The notes below the pieces were generated by a model. The model was not told the origin of the DNA and did no database searches. It was given only the letters and a program-made list of their open reading frames with translations. 64,000 nt of DNA from Cohaesibacter sp. (GTDB lineage Bacteria; Pseudomonadota; Alphaproteobacteria; Rhizobiales; Cohaesibacteraceae), in NCBI GenBank assembly GCA_025210795.1, contig JAOAQZ010000037.1, positions 47,684-111,683 on the forward strand, written 5' to 3'. Both the position numbers and the translations under genes were made by a program. Each line of letters opens with the position of its first letter. The stretch's first letter is position 1. This document shows positions 27,339 through 35,716 of this stretch, one piece after another.

Positions 27339-28495
27339 TTAGAAAGACTTGCCCCGTGCAGTGATGGGCCAAAGGGCTTCAACTTTGTCCCCTCGGATAC
27401 AGACATAATAGTCGTGCAGGTTGCAGGTCGGGTCGCAATGGCCGGGCACCAGCAGCAATTTATCATTGGCGCGCAGCACGCCATTCGGGTCAGCAAGATT
27501 GCCATGCTCATCCGAGCAAGCCTCATAGCGTATATCGGTGCGGCCATAAATTGTGGGAAGGCCAGATTCAGTGATTGGGACTTTAGGCCCGCGTCACAAA
27601 TGGCCCCACCTTGTTTTGCCACCGACATGATGGACGTGAAGATAAAAAGGGCATTTTGAAAGTGTAGAAGCGGCTTTCCGTCTTCATCCAGAACGCGCTG
27701 ATAATCTGCATCCATAAAGGCGTAGGAGCCGCACTGCATCTCGGTATAGACGCCGGAGGCAGCCTCCATCGGATAGGTACCAGTGCCTGCTCCGGTAATG
27801 ATCTCACAGGGGATGCCGTGGCTTTCGAGCAGCTCTTTGGTGACTTTCGCCTCCTCAATGGTCTTATCAATCGCTGCTTTTCTACCTTCATAGTCATAGA
27901 TATGCTGGGCAGTGCCGCAATAGGCTTGCAGGCCTTTGAAGGAGAGATGAGGGGCTGAGATTATGGCTTGCGCCAGTTCAAGCGCTGGCTGGCCAGCGCC
28001 GACACCGCAGCGACCCGCTCCGCTTTCAAGCTCCACCAAAATATCAAGCTCGATGCCATGCTTGCCAGCCGCTTGCGATAGAGCCTCTATATTCTGAGCA
28101 TCATCAACGCAGACAGAGAGCTTGCAGCCCAGTTTGGGCAATCGCGCCAGCCGGTCGATTTTTAAGGGATCGCGCACCTGATTGGAGAGCAGAATATCCT
28201 TGATGCCTGCGCGGGCAAAACTCTCGGCTTCGGACATTTTCTGGCAGCAAATGCCGACAGCGCCTTGGGCAATCTGATAATGGGCAGCGGTTGCGCATTT
28301 ATGCATTTTTCCATGCACGCGCAGTGCCACTCCTTTTGCATCACAGTCCGCCTGCAAGCGGGCAATATTGCTTTCAAAGGCATCTAGGTCGATGATCAGT
28401 GCCGGAGTTTGAACCTGCGACAGCGCCATACCGGGGCGGGCTGGGATATCATAGCCCACTTCCAGCTGGTCAAAATCCAAAGCCTGCTCTTGCAT
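27339..28495 (-). pseudogene. Frameshifted D-3-hydroxyaspartate aldolase-like (DSD1/BhcC-type) PLP enzyme
   Basis: The frame from 28495 encodes a PLP-dependent alanine-racemase-fold enzyme of the D-threonine/D-3-hydroxyaspartate aldolase group: VGYDIPARPG, PLP-lysine motif RVHGKMHK, GICCQKMSEAESFA, GAGRCGVG, AGTGTYPMEAASGVY. After CDAGLKSQS the frame stops resembling the family. One base appears to be missing near 27569-27573. Reading the neighbouring frame restores ESGLPTIYGR, CSDEHGN, the metal-site VPGHCDPTCNLHDYY and an end at 27339, clear of the LysR gene. As written, the product ends in an unrelated tail to 27323 and loses the metal-binding end. Either a recent pseudogene or a sequence error. 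The start at 28495 has AAGGGG 6 bases upstream; another ATG is at 28501. The aldolase reaction is glycine plus glyoxylate to beta-hydroxyaspartate or the reverse, fitting the glyoxylate made by AllA. Confidence 0.8.
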
Positions 28496-28612
28496 GGCCA
28501 TCCCCTTTTTGTCTGTCTCACCTATAGGCGCGCGTTGCGCAAGAAAGGTGCAGGGATTCTGCGGCCCTGTCTATAGCCCGCCTTTGGCGACTCACACTGG
28601 CAAACGCACTCT

Positions 28613-28640
28613 AGAGATCCAGCTTCAGAGACCCAGCTTC
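28613..28640. repeat. 14-bp tandem duplication across the allE stop codon
   Basis: AGAGATCCAGCTTC (28613-28626) is followed directly by AGAGACCCAGCTTC (28627-28640), 13 of 14 bases identical. The allE stop codon (28625-28627) falls on the junction. It looks like a small slipped-strand duplication that leaves the last codons of allE intact. Confidence 0.6.
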
Positions 28641-29449
28641 ATATGCCGATTGACATCCTTATAGAGAAGATAGCGGAAAGGCCCCGGCCCTCCGGCATAG
28701 CAGGCCTGAGGGCAGAAGGCGCGCAGCCACATAAAGTCCCCTGCCTCGACCTCGACCCAATCATCGTTGAGCCGATAAACAGCCTTGCCCTCGAGCACAT
28801 AGAGACCATGTTCCATGACATGGGTCTCGGCAAAGGGGATCACCCCACCGGGCTGGAAGGTAACGATATTGACATGCATGTCATGGCGCATGTCATCCCC
28901 TTCAACAAAGCGGGTGGTTGCCCATACGCCATCGGTCTCGGGCATGGGGTCGGGGATGATATCCTGCTCATTTTTTACAAAAGCCTCAGGCTCCTCAATG
29001 CCCTTGACCGGTACATAGCGTTTGCGGATCCAGTGGAATTTGGCATCGGTCTCGGAGAGGTTGCGCAGGCTCCATTTTTGCGAGGGCGGCAGGAAGGCAT
29101 AGCCCCCTGCGGTGAGGGCATGATGCTGCTCACCAATCACCAGACTGATCACACCGCTGGTGACAAACAGGACATGCTCCACCCCGTCTTCCGTCTCGGG
29201 GTGGTCGCTGCCTCCTTCCGGTGAGACATCCATTACATAATGGGAAAAGGTCTCGGCAAAGCCCGACAAGGGGCGGGCCAAAATCCAGCTCCGGCACTTT
29301 TCCCAGAAAGGCAAATTGCTGGTGACGATATCGCTCATCACTCCTTTGGGAATGACGGCATAGCTGGTGGTAAAAACCGCCCGATCAGTCAGCAATTGGG
29401 TTTGTGGTGGTAGTCCCCCCTTGGGGGAGAAATAGGATCGCTCACTCAT
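28625..29449 (-). CDS. allE: (S)-ureidoglycine aminohydrolase
   Basis: A 274-residue bicupin of the AllE/YlbA family. It has two cupin halves (about residues 55-150 and 185-265) with the N-terminal YAVIPKGVMSDIVTSNLP, GVEHVLFVTSGVISLVIG, and the metal-site half HVMEHGLYVLEGKAVYRL. AllE releases ammonia from ureidoglycine to give (S)-ureidoglycolate, the substrate of AllA. AAGGGAGAG lies 6 bases before the ATG. It is in the same orientation as the aldolase-like gene, which follows 129 bases later. The allantoate amidohydrolase that should make its substrate is not in the window. Confidence 0.92.
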   Translation of the reverse strand: MSERSYFSPKGGLPPQTQLLTDRAVFTTSYAVIPKGVMSDIVTSNLPFWEKCRSWILARPLSGFAETFSHYVMDVSPEGGSDHPETEDGVEHVLFVTSGVISLVIGEQHHALTAGGYAFLPPSQKWSLRNLSETDAKFHWIRKRYVPVKGIEEPEAFVKNEQDIIPDPMPETDGVWATTRFVEGDDMRHDMHVNIVTFQPGGVIPFAETHVMEHGLYVLEGKAVYRLNDDWVEVEAGDFMWLRAFCPQACYAGGPGPFRYLLYKDVNRHMKLGL

Positions 29450-30063
29450 ATTATGCTCTCCCTTTCATCATATTCGGGATTGTCTGAAGCCTTGTGCAAA
29501 ATGCGCTGCATTTTTCCTCTGCCATACACAAGAGCACCGGCAATATGCACGCAGACAGATCCATCCTCTTTGCCTGTCATCATGGCAGGCTTGGCAAGCC
29601 AAGGTCACGTCTTTTCTTTTTTGAAAGACTGGTTGCGGAAAATTGATAATCACACTCTCGCGTTTTGGATGAACTAAATTTGCGCTTATGAGACTACCGG
29701 ATCACCCTATTTAAAGACTTTGTTAAGTGTTTGCGATTTTTTCAGTAAAATCAATCACTAAAACAGAACTTTATAGATGGGAAGTTGTAGATCAGGCATG
29801 TTCGAGCTTGATTCCGCAACAGGGAATAAGTGATTGATATTGAATCCTATTTTTCTGTTCTTAAAGTGAATTCAACCTATTAGCTCTTTGCTGTGATTAT
29901 GATTCAATTTATCCGCCTATCAAAGTCCCTTGCATGAAGTGAAACACATCAAACTTGACCAACTCTTCCGCTTCCATGCTGACGCTTGCTAAAAGCGCCT
30001 CTCTTTGACCGGCCGTTAAAAAGTACGTGACATTTCCAGCGATTCATGATTAGTCGGTACTTA
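29450..30063. other. Gene-free, AT-rich spacer upstream of the thiamine operon
   Basis: About 610 bases without a convincing gene. The only open frame (29453-29677, plus strand) has no recognisable product or codon character and is rejected. From about 29640 to 29940 the DNA is clearly richer in A and T than the flanks. The part next to 29450 must hold the allE promoter and the right end the thi promoter. I see no tRNA, terminator hairpin with a T-run, or repeat array. Confidence 0.5.
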
Positions 30064-30140
30064 CTGACAGGGGCGCCCCTTTGGGCTGAGAAGTACCCTT
30101 ATAACCTGATCCAGATCATACTGGCGTAGGGAGTCGCGTT
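30064..30140 (+). promoter_or_regulatory. TPP riboswitch (THI element)
   Basis: The conserved thi-box blocks occur in order: GGGGCGCCCCTTT, CTGAGAAGTACCC, AACCTGATCCAGATCATACTG-type and GGCGTAGGGAG. This is the thiamine pyrophosphate aptamer, ending about 64 bases before the thiM start. It controls the whole seven-gene thiamine operon by sensing TPP, reducing expression when TPP is plentiful. Confidence 0.95.
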
Positions 30141-30178
30141 AAGCCAAAGGCGTTCCAGCTATCTTCGGCTTTCCTCTT

Positions 30179-30199
30179 CGCTCCCACACCAAGGGAGTG
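30179..30199 (+). promoter_or_regulatory. Hairpin sequestering the thiM ribosome-binding site
   Basis: CTCCC (30181-30185) can pair with GGGAG (30193-30197), the thiM Shine-Dalgarno, with one further G-U and one G-C pair outside. A second GGGAG inside the aptamer (30129-30133) could instead capture the same CTCCC. This is the layout expected for translational control by the TPP riboswitch; no T-run terminator is present. The switching itself is inference. Confidence 0.6.
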
Positions 30200-30203
30200 T
30201 TAC

Positions 30204-31010
30204 ATGGCCGACCAAGCTCTTTCTCTTGACCAGCAAATCAAAGCTGCCGTTGCCGCCATGCAGGCGGGCAATCCGCTTGTTCATTGCATCACCAATTATG
30301 TTGCCATGTCGATTGCAGCCAATACGCTGCTGGCGGCAGGGGCCTCCCCTGCTATGGTGCATACGCCTGAAGAATCCGGTGACTTTGCTGCCATTGCAAG
30401 CGCACTGACGGTCAATATCGGCACTCTCTCGCCCCATTGGGTTGAGGGTATGAAGAAGGCGATTGACGCTGCAAATAGCGCGCAGAAGTCCTGGGTGCTG
30501 GATCCGGTTGCCCATTTTGCAACCCCCTATCGCGCCGCAACCACACAAGAATTGCTTGCGATGGGCCCGACCATTATTCGCGGCAATGCATCAGAAATTA
30601 TGGCCCTTGCCGGTGAGGCCAGCGCTGGACAAGGCGTCGATTCAGGAGATGCCGTCTCCGCCGCTGAAGGGGCCGCTCGCGCCCTTGCCAAAAAGCATAG
30701 CTGCGTTGTGGCGATTACCGGCGAGATCGATTTTGTCTGTGATGCAAGCCGCGAGCTGCGCGTGACCGGCGGCTCTCCTTTGATGTCGCAAATTACCGCT
30801 ATGGGCTGCTCCCTTACCGCCCTTATGGGAGCCTTTGCGGCGATTGAAGAGGACAAGCTGATTGCAGCGGCAGCCGCGCTTGCCATGTTTGGCGAGGTGG
30901 GCGAGCAGACAGCAAAAGCGGCCAAGGGGCCGGGCTCTTTTGCCTGGCAGTTCCTTGACGGTCTGGCGAGCCTTAAAGCCGAAGATATTGCAGCGGATCG
31001 GGTAAGCTGA
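30204..31010 (+). CDS. thiM: Hydroxyethylthiazole kinase
   Basis: A 268-residue ribokinase-like enzyme. It has NPLVHCITNYVAMSIAANTLLA, GASPAMVHTPEE, LDPVAHFATPYR, IRGNASEIMALAGE and the catalytic C-terminal TAMGCSLTALMGAF-type motif. It phosphorylates 4-methyl-5-(2-hydroxyethyl)thiazole for thiamine salvage. It is the first gene after the TPP riboswitch, with AAGGGAG before the ATG. Its TGA overlaps the thiE start (TGATG). Confidence 0.94.
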   Translation: MADQALSLDQQIKAAVAAMQAGNPLVHCITNYVAMSIAANTLLAAGASPAMVHTPEESGDFAAIASALTVNIGTLSPHWVEGMKKAIDAANSAQKSWVLDPVAHFATPYRAATTQELLAMGPTIIRGNASEIMALAGEASAGQGVDSGDAVSAAEGAARALAKKHSCVVAITGEIDFVCDASRELRVTGGSPLMSQITAMGCSLTALMGAFAAIEEDKLIAAAAALAMFGEVGEQTAKAAKGPGSFAWQFLDGLASLKAEDIAADRVS

Positions 31011-31648
31011 TGCGCCGCTTGTTTGATCTGTCCCTTTATCTGGTGCTTGACCCTGATCTTTGCGCGCCGCTTGGCATGGTCGAGACAACCCGCCAAGCGC
31101 TGGCGGGCGGGGCCACGGCTGTCCAGCTTCGCCACAAAAGCGCCAGCACCGAAGAGTTTATTGCCATTGGCCGCGAGCTTAAATCCGTTCTTGCAGGAAG
31201 CGATTGCGCTTTGGTGATTAATGATAATGTCGAGGCAGCCCATGCGCTCTCGGCCGATGCTCTTCATATCGGGCAGGAAGATATGCCCGTTCATAAAGCC
31301 CGTGCGCTGATCGGGCCGGATATGATCCTCGGGCTATCGGTAGAGACACCTGAGCTGGCACGCGCGGTTGATCCTGCTCTTGTTGATTATGTGGGGGTCG
31401 GACCGGTGTTTGCGACACCAACAAAGCCAGATCACAAGCCTGCAACAGGTTTTGATGGTTTGGCCCAGTTGGTGGCAGCAGCACCGGTTCCATCTGTTGC
31501 CATTGGCGGGCTCAAGCCTGAACATGTGGCACAAACCCTTGCCACAGGTGCCCAAGGTCTTGCCATTGTCTCGGCCATTTGCGGACAAGCAGACCCGCAA
31601 GCTGCCACACAGAATTTTGCCAAATTGATCAAGGAGGCGCGCTCATGA
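31010..31648 (+). CDS. thiE: Thiamine-phosphate synthase
   Basis: A 212-residue TIM-barrel enzyme: AVQLRHKSAS, LVINDNVEAAHALSADALHIGQEDM, YVGVGPVFATPTKPDHKPATG-type phosphate and pyrophosphate site, and VAIGGLKPEH. It joins HMP pyrophosphate and HET phosphate to give thiamine phosphate. Its first base is the last of thiM and its end overlaps thiD by 4 bases, so all three are coupled. Confidence 0.94.
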   Translation: MRRLFDLSLYLVLDPDLCAPLGMVETTRQALAGGATAVQLRHKSASTEEFIAIGRELKSVLAGSDCALVINDNVEAAHALSADALHIGQEDMPVHKARALIGPDMILGLSVETPELARAVDPALVDYVGVGPVFATPTKPDHKPATGFDGLAQLVAAAPVPSVAIGGLKPEHVAQTLATGAQGLAIVSAICGQADPQAATQNFAKLIKEARS

Positions 31649-32466
31649 TTGCAACCGCTCTTTCCATTGCAGGCTCGGACCCGTCCGGCGGGGCTGGCAT
31701 TCAGGCCGATCTTAAAACCTTCTCGGCCCGCGGTGTTTATGGCATGACGGCGCTCACCGCCCTTACAGCCCAAAATACCCAAGGGGTCAGCGGCGTGCAT
31801 CTGGTTCCGCCTGCCTTTGTGGCCGATCAGATCAAATCTGTCTTTAAAGATATTCGAGTTGATGCGGTTAAAATTGGTATGATTGCCAATGCTGAGATTG
31901 CTGAAGCAGTGGCCGACAGCCTTGGGCCTTACAGGGATATTCCCATCGTTCTGGATCCGGTGATGATTGCCAAGGGTGGCCATCCGCTTTTGGCGCGCGA
32001 TGCTATGGCCGTTATCCGCACCCGTCTTTTGCCGCTTGCCCATATTCTCACGCCCAATCTGCCAGAAGCCGGGGCCCTGCTCGACCAGCCTGAGGCAACG
32101 AGCCGCGATGAAATGGTTGCCCATGGCGAGGCGCTTTGTGCTCTTGGGCCTTCCGCCATTTTGATGAAGGGTGGCCATCTTGAAGGGGCTGAAAGCCCCG
32201 ATGTGCTGATCTCCAAGACCGGGCCTCAATGGTATGAAGCCAAACGCATTGAGACGGTCAATACCCATGGCACCGGCTGCACTCTCTCAGCCGCTCTCGC
32301 TGCCGAACTTGCCAAGGGTGAGGATGTGCGCACAGCCGTTGCCAATGCCAAAGCCTATCTCGCAGGAGCAGTTGCCAAGGCCGACAGTCTCGGCGTTGGC
32401 TCTTACAAAGCCCCCAAGACAGGCCATGGCCCCACTCATCATTTCCATGATTTATGGGCAGACTGA
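31645..32466 (+). CDS. thiD: Hydroxymethylpyrimidine/phosphomethylpyrimidine kinase
   Basis: A 273-residue ribokinase-family enzyme. It contains SIAGSDPSGGAGIQADLKTF, GVYGMTALTALTAQNT, KIGMIANAEI, PIVLDPVMIAKGGH, LTPNLPEA and the catalytic NTHGTGCTLSAALAA. It phosphorylates HMP twice to HMP pyrophosphate for ThiE. The start at 31645 overlaps the thiE stop (ATGA) and follows AAGGAGG by 9 bases; a frame extension to 31579 lies within thiE. Confidence 0.95.
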   Translation: MIATALSIAGSDPSGGAGIQADLKTFSARGVYGMTALTALTAQNTQGVSGVHLVPPAFVADQIKSVFKDIRVDAVKIGMIANAEIAEAVADSLGPYRDIPIVLDPVMIAKGGHPLLARDAMAVIRTRLLPLAHILTPNLPEAGALLDQPEATSRDEMVAHGEALCALGPSAILMKGGHLEGAESPDVLISKTGPQWYEAKRIETVNTHGTGCTLSAALAAELAKGEDVRTAVANAKAYLAGAVAKADSLGVGSYKAPKTGHGPTHHFHDLWAD

Positions 32467-32547
32467 GCGATTGGTCTGCCTGCCTTTTGACCTTTGCAAG
32501 TCCAAGCATAGAGGGCATCGCCCTTAAAACAGCCTGAAAGGAACGCT

Positions 32548-33489
32548 TTGATGCGTCTGTTTATTCTTCTCTTTTCGCTGCTTTTCTCAGCCCCTGCTTT
32601 TGCGGCTGACAAACTGACCCTGATCCTTGACTGGTTCATCAATCCTGACCATGGCCCTATCATCGTGGCGCAGGAAAACGGTTATTTCAAAGAACAGGGC
32701 CTTGAGGTTGAGGTTATTGCCCCGGCTGACCCTGCCGATCCTCCCAAAATGGCAGCTGCCGGCAAGGCTGATCTGGCGGTCTCTTACCAGCCGCAGCTGC
32801 ATTTGCAGGTGGCAGAAGGCCTGCCGCTCAAGCGCGTTGGCACCCTGGTTGGCACGCCCCTTAACTGCCTTTTGGTGCTTAAAGATGGCCCCATCAAATC
32901 CATTGCGGATCTGAAGGGCAAGAAAATCGGCTTCTCCGTTGCCGGAGTTGAAGAAGCGCTGCTGGGCGAGATTCTGAGCCAAAAGGGCGTAAAGCTTGAA
33001 GAAGTGACCTTGGTGAATGTCAACTGGTCCCTGTCTCCCTCGCTGATGAGCAAGCAGGTTGATGCTGTGATCGGCGCGTTCCGTAACTTTGAGCTGAACC
33101 AGATGGAAATTGAAGGAGTTGAAGGCAAGTGCTTCTATCCTGAACAGGAGGGCATTCCCTCCTATGACGAGCTGATCTATGTTGCCAATCCGGAAAAAAT
33201 GGATGCAGACAAGATCCAGCGTTTTCTGGCTGCAACCGAGAAAGCAACCCAGTTCATCGTCAACCAGCCACAAGAGGGATGGAAAATTTTCTCATCCACC
33301 TCCAAGGAATTGCAGGATGAGCTGAATGCAAAAGCATGGGTTGATACATGGCCGCGCTTTACCCTCTCTCCTGCCGGTCTTGACCATGGTCGTTATGCCC
33401 GTTTTGAGGCTTTCTTGAAAAAATCCGGCCTGACCAAGGAAATCCGTCCAGTTTCTGACTTGGCGGTTGATTTGGGTGCTGCCAAATAA
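32548..33489 (+). CDS. thiY: NMT1/THI5-like substrate-binding protein of a thiamine-precursor importer
   Basis: A 313-residue periplasmic protein with a clear signal peptide (hydrophobic run, then cleavage after AFA at about residue 19). The mature part is NMT1/THI5-like: LILDWFINPDHGPIIVAQENGYF, EVIAPADPADPPKM, LAVSYQPQLHLQVAEGLPL. Homologues (ThiY) bind formylaminopyrimidine or HMP-like precursors. It is followed at once by tenA and the ATPase and permease genes, which together form the importer and its salvage enzyme. The exact ligand is inference. Confidence 0.88.
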   Translation: MMRLFILLFSLLFSAPAFAADKLTLILDWFINPDHGPIIVAQENGYFKEQGLEVEVIAPADPADPPKMAAAGKADLAVSYQPQLHLQVAEGLPLKRVGTLVGTPLNCLLVLKDGPIKSIADLKGKKIGFSVAGVEEALLGEILSQKGVKLEEVTLVNVNWSLSPSLMSKQVDAVIGAFRNFELNQMEIEGVEGKCFYPEQEGIPSYDELIYVANPEKMDADKIQRFLAATEKATQFIVNQPQEGWKIFSSTSKELQDELNAKAWVDTWPRFTLSPAGLDHGRYARFEAFLKKSGLTKEIRPVSDLAVDLGAAK

Positions 33490-34178
33490 TGGCGGATCAT
33501 CCTGATTATGGCCGGGCCTTTGCGCTCTGGCGACAGGCAACAGGCGGTGCATGGGATAGCTATGCCCGCCATGCCTTTGTGGAAGGGCTGAAAGACGGCA
33601 CCCTGCCCCGCAAAGCCTTTTTGCATTATCTGGTGCAGGATTATGTCTTTTTGATCCATTTCTCCCGCGCTTGGGCTTTGGCTGTGGTCAAGGCAGAAAG
33701 CCTTGATGAGCTGAAAATCGCCGCTGGCACCGTCAATGCTCTGGTCAATTTCGAGATGCAGTTGCATGTCAAAATCTGCGCCGAGCATGGCATTTCTGAA
33801 GATCAGCTTTACGCGGCCGAGGAAGAATTTGCCAATCTGGCCTATACCCGCTATGTGCTGGATGCAGGACAGAATGGTGATTTGCTTGATCTGTTGGCCG
33901 CTCTCATGCCTTGTGTTCTTGGCTATGGAGAGATTGGCGAGCGATTGGGCCGCGAAGCGGTCTCTGGCACGCCTTATCAGCCTTGGATTGATACTTATGC
34001 CAGTGAGGATTATCAATCTGTCTGCCGTGATGTGGGGGCCATGCTGGATGGCGCAGCGGCTCGCCGCATCGGTGAGGATTTTGAAGCCTCCCCGCGCTGG
34101 CAGCGCCTGTGCGACCGCTTTGTGATGGCCACAAAGCTGGAAGCAGGCTTTTGGGATATGGGACTTGAGGGCGCATAA
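33489..34178 (+). CDS. tenA: TenA-family aminopyrimidine aminohydrolase
   Basis: A 229-residue all-helical TenA (thiaminase II) protein. It has FVEGLKDGTLPRKAFLHYLVQDYVF-type N region, the catalytic Cys in ALMPCVLGYGEIG, YASEDYQSVCRDVG and an acidic C-terminal helix (EAGFWDMGLEG). It hydrolyses aminopyrimidine products of thiamine breakdown to HMP, which ThiD then uses. The ATG overlaps the previous stop by one base (TAATG). Confidence 0.93.
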   Translation: MADHPDYGRAFALWRQATGGAWDSYARHAFVEGLKDGTLPRKAFLHYLVQDYVFLIHFSRAWALAVVKAESLDELKIAAGTVNALVNFEMQLHVKICAEHGISEDQLYAAEEEFANLAYTRYVLDAGQNGDLLDLLAALMPCVLGYGEIGERLGREAVSGTPYQPWIDTYASEDYQSVCRDVGAMLDGAAARRIGEDFEASPRWQRLCDRFVMATKLEAGFWDMGLEGA

Positions 34179-34234
34179 ATTTGCGTAAGCAGGCCCGATG
34201 GATAGTGACAGGCATTGAGGGTTGGAGATAGCAA

Positions 34235-34954
34235 TTGATTGGCATTACGCTGCAAGGCTCAGCAGAAATCGATGGCACCTCCCTCTTTGCGCCGCTTTCT
34301 TTGGAGCTGGAGGCGGGACAATGGACCTGCCTTCTTGGCCCTTCAGGCATTGGCAAGACAACCTTGCTGCGCCTTATTGCCGACCTGGCGGCAGGCGTTG
34401 AGTTTACCGGCTCAATTGAAACATCTGATGGCAAGCCCCTTGCCGGACGCCTTGCCTATATGGCCCAGACCGATTTGCTGATGCCATGGTTGTCGGTTGA
34501 AGACAATGTGCTGATCGGGGCACGACTGCGCGGCGGCAAGGCTGACAAAGACAAGGCCCATGCCCTGCTCTCCAAGCTTGAACTTGCCGATCATATGACC
34601 AAAAAACCATCAGCCCTGTCCGGAGGCCAACGTCAGCGCGTAGCCCTTGCCCGCACCTTGATGGAAGAACGCCCCATTGTGTTGCTGGACGAGCCTTTCT
34701 CGGCCTTGGATGCCCGCATGCGCTCTGAAATGCAGGAACTGGCGGCAGAATGGCTGAAAGAGGCCACTATTTTGCTGGTGACCCACGATCCGGGGGAAGC
34801 GGCACGGCTGGGCGATAAAATCTATTTGATGCACGAAGAGGGGTTGAGCGAAGTGCCGCCGCCGCCAAGTCCGGCCATTCGGGCAGTGGATGATAGTGAT
34901 ATGCTGGCCTGTCAGGGGCGCCTTTTGCGGCAATTGCGAGAGGGGCTGGCATGA
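34235..34954 (+). CDS. thiZ: ABC transporter ATPase of the thiamine-precursor importer
   Basis: A 239-residue nucleotide-binding subunit: Walker A LLGPSGIGKTTLL, Q-loop YMAQTDLLMPWLSVEDNV, signature SALSGGQRQRVALARTL, Walker B PIVLLDEPFSALDA. This is the nitrate/sulfonate/taurine-type importer ATPase used with NMT1-like binding proteins. Translation most likely begins at a TTG (34235) with GGAG 7 bases upstream; no better ATG exists in frame. It overlaps the permease start by 4 bases. Confidence 0.88.
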   Translation: MIGITLQGSAEIDGTSLFAPLSLELEAGQWTCLLGPSGIGKTTLLRLIADLAAGVEFTGSIETSDGKPLAGRLAYMAQTDLLMPWLSVEDNVLIGARLRGGKADKDKAHALLSKLELADHMTKKPSALSGGQRQRVALARTLMEERPIVLLDEPFSALDARMRSEMQELAAEWLKEATILLVTHDPGEAARLGDKIYLMHEEGLSEVPPPPSPAIRAVDDSDMLACQGRLLRQLREGLA

Positions 34955-35706
34955 GCATGACGAAAACTCTTGCGGTGATCGCCCGCCCCCTAGCAGCCAC
35001 TGCGCTCATCCTCACTCTTTGGCAATTGCTGGTCAGTTTTGGCGGCATACCCTCCTTCATTTTACCCGGGCCGATGAAGGTGATCGAAACCTTGTGGGAT
35101 AGCCGCGAGCTGATCGCCACCCACGCGCTCGTCACCACATGGGAAGTTTTGCTGGGGCTGGTGCTTGGCACGCTTTTGGGGGCGATGACGGCCATTCAAT
35201 TGGCAACATCGGCGGTTGCGCGCTATTTGATCAAGCCGGTCTTGATCCTCACACAGGCCTTGCCGGTCTTTGCGCTGGCGCCGCTCCTTACCCTCTGGCT
35301 TGGATATGGCATCAGCTCCAAAATTTTGATGGCTGTGCTGATCATCTATTTCCCTGTTGCCTCCAGCTTTTTTGATGGCCTGATGCAAACGCCCAAGGGC
35401 TGGCTGGATCTGGGGCATGTGATGAATGGCTCGGACAAACAGATCTTGTGGCGCATTCGCCTGCCTGCGGCCATTCCCTCTTTTGCCTCTGGCCTGCGCC
35501 TTGCCGCTGTTTACGCCCCCATCGGGGCGGTTATTGGCGAATGGGTCGGGGCGTCGCAAGGGCTTGGCTATTTGATGCTGTTAGCCAACGGGCGGGCCAA
35601 GATCTCGCTGATGTTTGCAGCTTTGTTCGTGCTGGCCCTGCTCACCCTTCTGCTTCATATCGGTGTTAGCAAATTATGCGACAGGCTGGTAGCCCGCTAC
35701 CGCTAA
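34951..35706 (+). CDS. thiX: ABC transporter permease of the thiamine-precursor importer
   Basis: A 251-residue inner-membrane protein with six hydrophobic segments and the BPD-transport EAA-type loop (WLDLGHVMNGSDKQILWRIRLPAAIPSFASGLR). It belongs to the SsuC/TauC-like permease group. It closes the thiM-thiE-thiD-SBP-tenA-ATPase-permease operon. The ATG at 34951 overlaps the ATPase stop; another ATG two codons on is possible. It ends 10 bases from the convergent sulfatase-family gene, with no hairpin between them. Confidence 0.88.
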   Translation: MSMTKTLAVIARPLAATALILTLWQLLVSFGGIPSFILPGPMKVIETLWDSRELIATHALVTTWEVLLGLVLGTLLGAMTAIQLATSAVARYLIKPVLILTQALPVFALAPLLTLWLGYGISSKILMAVLIIYFPVASSFFDGLMQTPKGWLDLGHVMNGSDKQILWRIRLPAAIPSFASGLRLAAVYAPIGAVIGEWVGASQGLGYLMLLANGRAKISLMFAALFVLALLTLLLHIGVSKLCDRLVARYR

Positions 35707-35716
35707 TTTGCCCCCT

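Noticed and set aside
29453..29677. Possible 74-residue gene in the spacer upstream of allE
   Set aside because: No ribosome site, no family resemblance, and it overlaps the expected allE promoter.
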